Source: Betaproteobacteria bacterium RIFCSPLOWO2_02_FULL_68_150 (GTDB lineage: Bacteria > Pseudomonadota > Gammaproteobacteria > Burkholderiales > SG8-39). Taken from it: a stretch of 7,523 nt of DNA. Positions 1-6,011 of this stretch are shown here, piece by piece (position 1 is the first letter of the stretch; each line of letters begins with the position of its first letter). The notes under the pieces were generated by a model. That model was not told the DNA's origin and ran no database searches. It worked only from the letters and a program-made list of their open reading frames with translations. Both the position numbers and the translations under genes were made by a program. Where the stretch lies: contig MERE01000046.1 in NCBI GenBank assembly GCA_001771975.1, forward strand, positions 1 through 7,523, read 5' to 3'.

Positions 1-479
1 GCAGCGACGGCAGCGGGCTCGAGCTCAACCTGGTCTACAACCCGCAGGGACCGACGTTGCCGCCGGCACAGGCCGAGCTTGAATCGGACTACCGTCGCGT
101 CCTGCGCGAGCGCCATGGCATCGTCTTCACGCGCCTCTACACGCTCGCCAACATGCCGATCCAGCGCTTCGGCTCGACGCTCGTCTCGAGGGGCCAGTTC
201 GAGCCGTATATGGCGTTGCTGCGTAGCGCGCACTGCGAGCAGAATCTCGAGACCGTGATGTGCCGCAGCCTGCTTTCGGTGGATTGGCAGGGCTATGTGT
301 ACGACTGCGATTTCAACCAGATGCTCGAGCTGCCGCTCGCGCTGCCGGGCAAGCGCCGCGCGCATCTTTCGGACCTGATCGGCCGCGACCTCACCGGGCT
401 GCCGATCACGGTGCGCGACCACTGCTACGGCTGCACCGCGGGTCAGGGCTCGTCGTGCGGCGGGGCGCTGCATGAGTGA
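1..479 (+). CDS. arsS: Arsenosugar biosynthesis radical SAM protein ArsS, C-terminal part (5' truncated by window edge)
   Basis: The reading frame is open from base 3 to the TGA at 477-479, giving about 158 residues that lack the N-terminal radical SAM core. What remains matches the Cys-rich C-terminal domain (DUF3641) of the ArsS family. It begins with ELNLVYNPQGPTLPP, continues through an ERHGIVFTRLYTLANMPIQRF segment, and ends with Cys codons at 234, 261, 306, 423, 432 and 456, the last three in an HCYGC...SSC tail. In characterised systems ArsS uses SAM to attach a 5'-deoxyadenosyl group to dimethylarsenite, the step that commits methylated arsenic to arsenosugars. Some family members carry selenocysteine in this Cys-rich region; here every such position is a normal Cys codon. 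The stop codon overlaps the start of the next gene by 8 nt. The CX3CX2C cluster and true start lie upstream and cannot be checked. Family assignment is firm; the substrate in this organism is inferred. Confidence 0.88.
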   Translation, partial: SDGSGLELNLVYNPQGPTLPPAQAELESDYRRVLRERHGIVFTRLYTLANMPIQRFGSTLVSRGQFEPYMALLRSAHCEQNLETVMCRSLLSVDWQGYVYDCDFNQMLELPLALPGKRRAHLSDLIGRDLTGLPITVRDHCYGCTAGQGSSCGGALHE

Positions 480-1401
480 GGCGCCGGGCCGCAGCTGCCC
501 GGTGCCCTATCGCTATGGCGCGCCGGCGCTCGCCGCGTGCGCCGCCTTCGAGGTCGAGACGCTCTGGGTCGCGGGCGGCCTGTACGGCAACCGCTTCGCG
601 CTCGCGCGGCTGCTCGAGTTGTTCGACGCGGAAAGCGGCTCCAAGGCGCTGGTCTTCAACGGCGACTTCCACTGGTTCGATTGCGACGGCGCGGATTTTG
701 CGGCGATCGACGAGGCGGTAGGCCGGCATCGCGCCACGCGCGGCAACGTCGAGACCGAGCTCGCCGGCGCCGACGCCGGCGCGGGCTGCGGCTGCGCCTA
801 CCCGGAGTGGGTGGGCGAGGCCGAAGTCGCCCGCTCCAATCGCATCCTGGAGCGGCTGCGCGGCGTGGCGTGCGGCTTCCCGGAAACCCGGCGCGCTCTC
901 GGTGCGCTGCCGATGTTCCGTGCCGCCGCAGTGGCGGGCGAGCGCATCGCCATCGTGCACGGCGACGCCGATTCGCTCGCCGGCTGGGGTTTCTCGCAGG
1001 AGCGGCTCGCTGCGCCCGGGGGCATCGCCGCGGCGCGCGATGCGCTGCGCCGCGCGCAGGCGCGCGTCATCGCCTCCAGCCATACCTGCCTGCCGGTGCT
1101 GCAGTCCTGCGGCGAAGCCGGCGTGATCGTCAACAACGGCGCCGCGGGGATGCCCAATTTCCGCGCCACGCAGTTCGGCGTCGCGACGCGCGTCTCGGTG
1201 CGTCCCCGCGCGGGGGCGCTGTACGCGGTGCGCGCGGGCCGCCTGTACGTCGAGGCGCAGCCGATACGCTATGACCATCCGCGCTGGCTCGAGCGCTTCG
1301 TCGAGTTGTGGCCGCCGGGCAGCGACGCTTTCGAGTCCTACCACCGGCGCATCGTGCACGGTCCGGCCTACGATCTGCCGCTGGCGCAACGCGCGGCATG
1401 A
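472..1401 (+). CDS. YfcE/calcineurin-like metallophosphoesterase family protein of the arsenosugar operon
   Basis: This 309-residue cytoplasmic protein has no signal peptide or membrane segment. Parts of the metallophosphoesterase motif set are visible in order: NGDFHWFD (63-70) for the GD motif, RGNVE (90-94) for the GNH/GNC motif, IVHGD (161-165) and SSHTC (202-206) for the terminal GHTH motif, followed by VNNGAAGMPNF, which resembles the 'VNPGS' end of YfcE-type enzymes. The usual first motif, D-x-H, is read here as GGLYGN (35-40), so both expected metal ligands are absent. A GCGC pair (Cys106, Cys108) and C206 in the last motif make it unusually Cys-rich at possible active-site positions. 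The ATG at 472 overlaps the end of arsS by 8 nt (ATGAGTGA), and the stop overlaps the next start in an ATGA, so translation is probably coupled on both sides. A phosphatase acting on a phosphorylated arsenosugar or nucleotide intermediate is an inference from the neighbourhood; the substrate is unknown. Confidence 0.8.
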   Translation: MSEAPGRSCPVPYRYGAPALAACAAFEVETLWVAGGLYGNRFALARLLELFDAESGSKALVFNGDFHWFDCDGADFAAIDEAVGRHRATRGNVETELAGADAGAGCGCAYPEWVGEAEVARSNRILERLRGVACGFPETRRALGALPMFRAAAVAGERIAIVHGDADSLAGWGFSQERLAAPGGIAAARDALRRAQARVIASSHTCLPVLQSCGEAGVIVNNGAAGMPNFRATQFGVATRVSVRPRAGALYAVRAGRLYVEAQPIRYDHPRWLERFVELWPPGSDAFESYHRRIVHGPAYDLPLAQRAA

Positions 1402-3548
1402 TGCGCTCGCGCTGGCTGCTGCTCGCCGCGCTCGCTGCATTCGCCGCGGCATTCTTCGCGCTCGGCGGCCATCGCTATCTCACGTTCGAGAGCATCAAGC
1501 AGCAGCAGGCGGCGATCGAAGCCACCTACCGGTCGCACCCCTGGCAGACGGTGATCGGCTACTTCGCTTTCTACGTCGTCGTCACGGCCGTCTCGCTGCC
1601 CGGGGCCGCGGCGATGACGCTGGTGGGCGGCGCCGTGTTCGGGCTGGGCTGGGGAACGCTCATCGTGTCGTTCGCTTCGAGCATCGGCGCCACGCTTGCG
1701 TTCCTGGCGGCGCGTTTCCTGCTGCGCGACTGGGTGCAGCAGCGTTTCGCTGCGGCGCTGCAGGCGATCAACGCGGGCATCGCGAGGGACGGCGGTTTTT
1801 ACCTGTTCACCCTGCGCCTGATTCCCGTGGTTCCGTTCTTCGCCATCAATCTCGCGCTGGGGCTGACGCCGATCCGCACCTGGACCTTCTACTGGGTGAG
1901 CCAGCTCGGCATGCTCGCGGGCACCGTCGTCTACGTGAATGCCGGCACGCAGCTGGCGGCGATCCAGTCGCCCGCGGGCATCCTTTCGCCGGGCCTCGTC
2001 GGCGCCTTCGTGCTGCTCGGAGTCTTTCCGCTCGTCGCGAAGCGTCTCGTCGACGGCGCCAGGGCAGGAAAGGTCTACGCGCGCTGGACCCGGCCGGCGA
2101 AGTTCGAGCGCAACCTCGTGGTGATCGGCGCCGGCTCGGCGGGGCTGGTCGCTGCCTATATCGCTGCCGCGGTCAAGGCGAAGGTCACGCTGATCGAAAA
2201 GCACCGCATGGGCGGCGATTGCCTCAATACGGGCTGCGTGCCCTCGAAGGCACTGCTCAAGTCGGCGCGCGTACTGGCCATGATCCGGCGCGCCAGGGAA
2301 TACGGCCTGCGAAACGCGAGCGCCGAGTTCGACTTTGCCGAGGTCATGGAGCGCGTGCAGCGCGTGGTGCAGGCGGTAGAGCCGCACGATTCGGTCGAGC
2401 GCTATGCCGGTCTCGGCGTCGAGTGCCTGCGGGGCGATGCGCGCATCACCTCGCCGTGGACGGTCGAGGTGCAGCGTGACGATGGCGCGCGCCAGACGCT
2501 CACGACGCGCGCGATCGTGATCGCCGCGGGGGCGCGGCCGTTGGTGCCGCCGATCCCGGGTCTCGAGCAGGCGGGCTATCTCACTTCCGACACGGTATGG
2601 GACCTGCGCAAGCTTCCCGGGCGGCTGGTGGTGCTGGGCGGCGGACCGATCGGTTGCGAGCTGACGCAGGCGTTCGCACGCTTTGGCGCCAGGGTGACGC
2701 AGGTCGAGATGCTGCCGCGGATCCTGGTCCGGGAGGACCCCGAAGTATCGGAGATGCTGCGCGCGCGCCTGGCGAGCGAAGGCGTCGATGTGCGCCCCAA
2801 CCACCGGGCGAAGCAGGTGCTCGTGAGCGGCGCGGAAAAGGTCCTTGTCTGCGAGCACGAAAGCCGCGAAGTGCGCATTGCGTGCGACGAAATCCTGGTG
2901 GCGGCAGGGCGCGTGGCGAACACGAGCGGCTATGGCCTGGAGGAACTCGGCATCCCGCTCAGCAAGGCGCGCACCGTCGAGACCAACGAGTACCTGCAGA
3001 CGATCTATCCCAACATCTACGCTTGCGGCGATGTCGTGGGGCCGTACCAGTTCACCCACACCGCGGCGCACCAGGCCTGGTACGCGTCCGTGAACGCGAT
3101 GCTGGGCGGCTTGTGGAGGGTCCGCGCGGATTACTCGGTGATTCCCTGGGCGACCTTTACCGAGCCGGAAGTGGCGCGCGTCGGGCTGAACGAAAGCGAG
3201 GCCCGGGAGCGGAACATTGCGCACGAAGTGACTGTTTACGGCATCGACGATCTCGACCGCGCGATCGCCGACGAGGAAGCGCACGGCCTGGTCAAGGTGC
3301 TCACCGTGCCGGGCAAGGACCGGATTCTCGGCGTCACCATCGTGGGCGAGCACGCCGGCGACCTGATCGCCGAGTTCGTCGCGGCAATGCGCCACGGTCT
3401 GGGCATGAACAAGATCCTCGCCACGATCCACATCTATCCGACGCTGGCGGAAGCCAACAAGTACGCCGCCGGGGCCTGGAAAAAGGCGCACGCGCCGCAG
3501 GGGCTGCTGCGCCTGGTGGAGCGCTATCACGCCTGGAGACGGGGATGA
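1398..3548 (+). CDS. TVP38/TMEM64 (VTT) membrane domain fused to FAD-dependent pyridine nucleotide-disulfide oxidoreductase
   Basis: The 716-residue protein joins two domains. Residues 1 to about 225 form a VTT/DedA-type membrane domain: a first hydrophobic segment (about 6-22), then SLPGAAAMTLVGGAVFG, an LRLIPVVPFFAIN segment typical of TVP38 proteins, and further helices. From about 240 there is a mercuric reductase/lipoamide dehydrogenase-like enzyme: FAD-binding GAGSAG (244-249), the redox disulfide CLNTGC (Cys275, Cys280), NAD(P)-binding GGGPIG (414-419), the second FAD motif YACGD (541-545), and a C-terminal dimerisation domain with HIYPTLAE (678-685). Tyr680 sits where lipoamide dehydrogenases have the catalytic His, so this is not a standard Lpd. 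The N-terminal vicinal Cys domain of MerA is also absent. The ATG at 1398 was chosen because it makes a 4-nt ATGA overlap with the previous stop; an in-frame ATG at 1308 would intrude 94 nt into that gene, and ATG 1401 is a close alternative. No clear Shine-Dalgarno is seen. A membrane-anchored thiol/metalloid reductase is the best guess; the substrate is unknown. Confidence 0.88.
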   Translation: MMRSRWLLLAALAAFAAAFFALGGHRYLTFESIKQQQAAIEATYRSHPWQTVIGYFAFYVVVTAVSLPGAAAMTLVGGAVFGLGWGTLIVSFASSIGATLAFLAARFLLRDWVQQRFAAALQAINAGIARDGGFYLFTLRLIPVVPFFAINLALGLTPIRTWTFYWVSQLGMLAGTVVYVNAGTQLAAIQSPAGILSPGLVGAFVLLGVFPLVAKRLVDGARAGKVYARWTRPAKFERNLVVIGAGSAGLVAAYIAAAVKAKVTLIEKHRMGGDCLNTGCVPSKALLKSARVLAMIRRAREYGLRNASAEFDFAEVMERVQRVVQAVEPHDSVERYAGLGVECLRGDARITSPWTVEVQRDDGARQTLTTRAIVIAAGARPLVPPIPGLEQAGYLTSDTVWDLRKLPGRLVVLGGGPIGCELTQAFARFGARVTQVEMLPRILVREDPEVSEMLRARLASEGVDVRPNHRAKQVLVSGAEKVLVCEHESREVRIACDEILVAAGRVANTSGYGLEELGIPLSKARTVETNEYLQTIYPNIYACGDVVGPYQFTHTAAHQAWYASVNAMLGGLWRVRADYSVIPWATFTEPEVARVGLNESEARERNIAHEVTVYGIDDLDRAIADEEAHGLVKVLTVPGKDRILGVTIVGEHAGDLIAEFVAAMRHGLGMNKILATIHIYPTLAEANKYAAGAWKKAHAPQGLLRLVERYHAWRRG

Positions 3549-4225
3549 AGCTCTCGATCATCGTCCCCACGCTGAACGAGGCGTCGATTGTCGCCGCGTC
3601 ACTCGCGGCACTGCAGCCGCTGCGGGCACGCGGCCACGAGGTGATCGTGGTGGATGGCGGAAGCAGCGATGGCACGGCGGCGCTCGCGGTGCCGCTGGCC
3701 GACCGCGTGATTGCCGCGCCGCGCGGCCGCGCCAGCCAGATGAACCAGGGCGCTGCGGCGACCGCAGGCGAGGCGCTGCTGTTTCTGCATGCCGATACCC
3801 GTCTCCCCCGGTCTGCCGACCGGCTCGTCGACCAGGCGCTCTGCGGCGCTTGCTGCTGGGGGCGATTCGACGTCAGGATCGAAGGCCGCTCGCCGCTGCT
3901 CGCCGTGGTGGCGTTGTGCATGAACTTGCGCTCGCGGCTCACCGGCATCGCCACCGGTGACCAGGCGATTTTCGCGACGCGCGCCGCATTCCTGCGTGTC
4001 GGTGGTTTCCCCGAAATTGCGCTCATGGAGGATGTCGCCTTCAGCCAGCGTGCGAAGCGCATATCCCTTCCCGCCTGCCTGCGCGCGGCGGCAACGACAT
4101 CGGGCCGGCGCTGGGACCGGCATGGCGTGCTGCGCACCATCGTGTTCATGTGGCGGCTGCGCCTCGCCCACTTTCTCGGCGCCCGTGACGATGAGCTTGC
4201 GCGTCAGTACTCCGGAAAAACCTGA
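3545..4225 (+). CDS. Family 2 glycosyltransferase (rSAM/selenodomain-associated transferase 2 type)
   Basis: This 226-residue GT-A fold enzyme is short for a family 2 glycosyltransferase, as expected for the TIGR04283-like group found beside ArsS-type radical SAM genes. The N-terminus IIVPTLNE (5-12) is the nucleotide-binding start of the fold. VDGGSSDGT (36-44) carries the first Asp motif, LHADT (81-85) supplies the metal-binding Asp84, GDQAIF is at 138-143, and MEDVAF (161-166) holds the candidate acidic base. There is no predicted transmembrane anchor, though the C-terminal third is hydrophobic and basic and may lie against the membrane. Three Cys cluster at 100, 103 and 104. The ATG at 3545 overlaps the preceding TGA by 4 nt and has a GGAG at 3535-3538 with suitable spacing, so the start is well supported. 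A longer in-frame opening upstream lies inside the oxidoreductase gene and is rejected. It probably transfers a sugar-like group to an arsenosugar precursor; this role is inferred from context only. Confidence 0.87.
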   Translation: MKLSIIVPTLNEASIVAASLAALQPLRARGHEVIVVDGGSSDGTAALAVPLADRVIAAPRGRASQMNQGAAATAGEALLFLHADTRLPRSADRLVDQALCGACCWGRFDVRIEGRSPLLAVVALCMNLRSRLTGIATGDQAIFATRAAFLRVGGFPEIALMEDVAFSQRAKRISLPACLRAAATTSGRRWDRHGVLRTIVFMWRLRLAHFLGARDDELARQYSGKT

Positions 4226-4847
4226 AGCGATCCTGATCGTCTTCGCCCGTGCGCCCGTCGCGGGCAAGGCGAAGACGCGCCTGGCCGCGGCGATCGGGGC
4301 CGAGGCGGCGGCGCGGCTGCATGCGCGCCTCGTCGAGCGCGCGGTGGCTACCGCGCTGGCCGCGCGCGCCGGAGCGGTCGAGTTGCATTGCGCGCCCGAT
4401 ACACGTCACGCGTTTTTCGCGCGCATCGCGTCGCGTCATGGGGTCGTGTTGCGGTCGCAGGGGCGGGGCGATGTCGGCGCGCGCATGCAGCACGCGTTGG
4501 CGCGCGCATTGCGCACGGCGCAGGCCGCCGTACTGATCGGTTGCGACTGCCCCGTCCTGCGCGCAAGCGACCTGCGACGCGCGGTGCGCGCCCTGCGGGC
4601 CGGCGCGGACGCGGTGTTCGCGCCGGCCGTGGACGGCGGCTATACGCTGGTCGGCTTGCGGCGCAGCGCGCCGCGGCTGTTCAGCGACATCGAATGGGGC
4701 AGCGCCCGCGTGATGGCGGCAACGCGGCGGCGCCTGCGCGAGCTCGACTGGCGATGGCACGAGCTGCGCGAAGTCTGGGATGTCGATCGGCCCGAAGACT
4801 ACGCCCGGCTGCGCCGCTCGCGCCTGCTGGGCCGTCTGACGCGCTGA
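4191..4847 (+). CDS. DUF2064 / TIGR04282-like transferase (rSAM/selenodomain-associated transferase 1)
   Basis: The 218-residue protein belongs to the DUF2064 group, which has a nucleotidyltransferase-like GT-A fold related to MobA and CofC. Signature pieces are FARAPVAGKAKTRL (18-31, the nucleotide-binding loop), IGCDCP (116-121, with Asp119 as likely metal ligand; many relatives have T or S where Cys118 stands), PAVDGGYTLVGL (145-156) and DVDRPEDY (197-204). Such proteins typically co-occur with the family 2 transferase encoded just upstream and with ArsS, so activation of a sugar or alcohol phosphate with a nucleotide, or direct glycosyl transfer, is plausible but unproven. The ATG at 4191 is the nearest upstream ATG before the conserved loop and gives a normal family length. 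It overlaps the preceding gene by 35 nt, and no clear ribosome binding site is seen, which suggests coupling. The open frame extends back to 3957, but that extension lies wholly within the previous gene and encodes unfamiliar, Arg-rich sequence. Confidence 0.85.
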   Translation: MSLRVSTPEKPEAILIVFARAPVAGKAKTRLAAAIGAEAAARLHARLVERAVATALAARAGAVELHCAPDTRHAFFARIASRHGVVLRSQGRGDVGARMQHALARALRTAQAAVLIGCDCPVLRASDLRRAVRALRAGADAVFAPAVDGGYTLVGLRRSAPRLFSDIEWGSARVMAATRRRLRELDWRWHELREVWDVDRPEDYARLRRSRLLGRLTR

Positions 4848-4859
4848 CGAGCGGCGAAT

Positions 4860-5486
4860 TCAGATCGCGCCCGACTTGCGCAACAGCTCGGCGACGCGTT
4901 CGGCGAGGACGCGATAGCCAATCGCATTGGGATGGATCGGATCCGACTTTTGTGCCGCGGTCCTGAGGATCTTGCCGATCACCGCATCCTCGTAGGGGAT
5001 GCCGAACTCCTTCGCGATTTCGCCATAGAACTCGGGCGGCGTGACGGTCAAGCCGGGCTCGGGCGTGCCGATCAGCACGACGTCCGCGCCGCGGCTCTTC
5101 GCCAGGCGGATCATGGCGCGCACGTTCTCCGCCGCCTCGGATTTCGGCCGCCGGCGCAGCAAGTCGTTGCCGCCATGCAGCAGCAGGAGCAGGCGCGGCC
5201 GGTGCTCGTCGAGAGTCTCTGGCAGGCGCGCCAGGCCCTCGGCCGTCACTTCGCCCGGAACGCCGGCGCGCACTACGCTGCGGCCGATGATCTGCGACAA
5301 CTGGGCGGGATAGCTTTCGTTCTCATTCGCGCCGGTCCCATAGGTGAGGCTGTCGCCGAACGCGAGCACGGTCGCCTCGGGCGCGAGGGGCTGCAGGCGC
5401 GGCGGCTTGCTGCAGCCGGCGGCGAACAGTGCCAGCGCGGCGAGCATGAGCACGGCAAGCAGCCGCGTGACGACGCTGGGCGCCAT
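4860..5486 (-). CDS. SGNH/GDSL-family esterase (arylesterase/TesA-like), predicted lipoprotein
   Basis: Read on the minus strand, this is a 208-residue protein with a hydrophobic signal (about 9-24) ending in LFAAGC, a lipobox with Cys25 as the candidate lipidated residue. The mature enzyme shows the SGNH blocks: FGDSLTYG (43-50, nucleophile Ser46), AGVPGE (74-79, oxyanion Gly), HGGND (104-108, Asn107), and DPIH (182-185, Asp182 and His185 completing the triad). Length and motifs fit bacterial arylesterase/acyl-CoA thioesterase I-type hydrolases, which cleave small esters in the periplasm. Block II has Arg73 where relatives commonly have Asn before AGVPGE; this is not a catalytic position. 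The ATG at 5486 places the signal peptide at the usual distance. The same frame stays open far upstream to 6881, but that stretch is antisense to tctB/tctA and is charge-rich shadow sequence. The gene converges on the arsenosugar operon with a 12-nt gap and diverges from tctB; a functional link to either is not evident. Confidence 0.9.
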   Translation of the reverse strand: MAPSVVTRLLAVLMLAALALFAAGCSKPPRLQPLAPEATVLAFGDSLTYGTGANENESYPAQLSQIIGRSVVRAGVPGEVTAEGLARLPETLDEHRPRLLLLLHGGNDLLRRRPKSEAAENVRAMIRLAKSRGADVVLIGTPEPGLTVTPPEFYGEIAKEFGIPYEDAVIGKILRTAAQKSDPIHPNAIGYRVLAERVAELLRKSGAI

Positions 5487-5495
5487 GGGGCTGCA

Positions 5496-5504
5496 TGCTA
5501 CACT
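5496..5504 (+). promoter_or_regulatory. Candidate extended -10 promoter for tctBA
   Basis: The bases TGCTACACT form a TGn extended -10 element followed by TACACT, four of six matches to the sigma-70 consensus. It lies about 43 nt before the tctB start inside the short divergent gap. No good -35 hexamer is seen at 16-18 nt spacing, which extended -10 promoters tolerate. Transcription would begin near 5511. This is a by-eye call in GC-rich DNA. Confidence 0.35.
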
Positions 5505-5534
5505 TCCTCGCACGCCACGTAGAGGGCCGCGCGC

Positions 5535-5542
5535 AGGAGGAG
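5535..5542 (+). promoter_or_regulatory. Strong ribosome binding site of tctB
   Basis: AGGAGGAG is close to the full anti-Shine-Dalgarno complement and ends 4 nt before the ATG at 5547. It is the strongest ribosome binding site in the window and fixes the tctB start. It contrasts with the coupled, mostly SD-poor starts of the upstream operon and of tctA. Confidence 0.8.
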
Positions 5543-5546
5543 ACGG

Positions 5547-6002
5547 ATGAAAATCAAGGGACCGAAGGAGTTCTGGGCCGGGCTGATGTTCATCGCCTTT
5601 GGCCTGTTCTTCCTCGCCTGGGCGCTGGCCAACTATCAGATGGGCAGCGCGGTGCGCATGGGCCCGGCTTACTTTCCCAGCGTGCTCGGCGGACTTTTGG
5701 CGGTTCTCGGCGCGTTCGTGCTGATCGACGCCTTCGTCGAGGAAGGTCCCAAGGTATCGAGGTTCCACTTCCGGCCGCTGATCATGATCCTGCTCGGCTG
5801 CCTGGCGTTCGCCTACACGCTCAAGCCGCTCGGCCTCGTGGGCGCCACCGCCCTGCTGGTGTTCATCGGCGCATTCGGCGGCAATGAATTCAAGCTCAAG
5901 GAAGTGGCGATCCTGTACTTTGTGCTGGTGATTTTCTCGGTGCTGGTGTTCGTGAAAGGGCTGACGCTGCCCTTCTCGATCTGGCCGGCGTTCATGGAAT
6001 AG
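5547..6002 (+). CDS. tctB: Tripartite tricarboxylate transporter, small membrane subunit TctB
   Basis: This 151-residue membrane protein has the size and layout of TctB. Hydrophobic segments lie near residues 10-29, 43-63, 76-92, 94-111 and 118-137; the middle pair is separated only by a short KPLG turn, so four or five helices are possible. The family's MGPAYFP segment (38-44), located before the second helix, is present. TctB works with the large permease TctA and a periplasmic binding protein (TctC/Bug family) to import carboxylates such as citrate or other tricarboxylates using an ion gradient. The gene is followed after 9 nt by tctA, so the two form an operon. Its start is set by the AGGAGGAG site just upstream. 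The substrate cannot be read from this subunit. Confidence 0.9.
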   Translation: MKIKGPKEFWAGLMFIAFGLFFLAWALANYQMGSAVRMGPAYFPSVLGGLLAVLGAFVLIDAFVEEGPKVSRFHFRPLIMILLGCLAFAYTLKPLGLVGATALLVFIGAFGGNEFKLKEVAILYFVLVIFSVLVFVKGLTLPFSIWPAFME

Positions 6003-6011
6003 GCGCGCAGC

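Noticed and set aside
477..479. arsS TGA read as selenocysteine
   Set aside because: The protein already has the normal family C-terminus before it, and the codon sits in an ATGAGTGA overlap with the next gene.
1308..1397. Upstream in-frame ATG at 1308 for the VTT-oxidoreductase
   Set aside because: It would add 30 Arg-rich residues before a normal membrane start and overlap the previous gene by 94 nt; the ATGA overlap at 1398 is the usual arrangement.
406..1452. 348-codon minus-strand open frame opposite the phosphoesterase gene
   Set aside because: It is Ala/Arg-rich without motifs, while the plus strand has recognisable metallophosphoesterase motifs and coupled overlaps.
1368..3530. 720-codon open frame on the minus strand
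   Set aside because: It is antisense to the well-supported VTT-oxidoreductase gene and rich in Arg, His, Asp and Gln with no recognisable motif, as expected for a GC-rich shadow frame.
3957..4190. Upstream start at 3957 for the DUF2064 gene
   Set aside because: The added 78 residues lie inside the glycosyltransferase gene, look like shadow sequence, and precede the normal family N-terminus.
5487..5515. Minus-strand promoter for the esterase (TAGCAT near 5497)
   Set aside because: The hexamer is only about 9 nt from the ATG and has no partner -35, so support is too weak to list.
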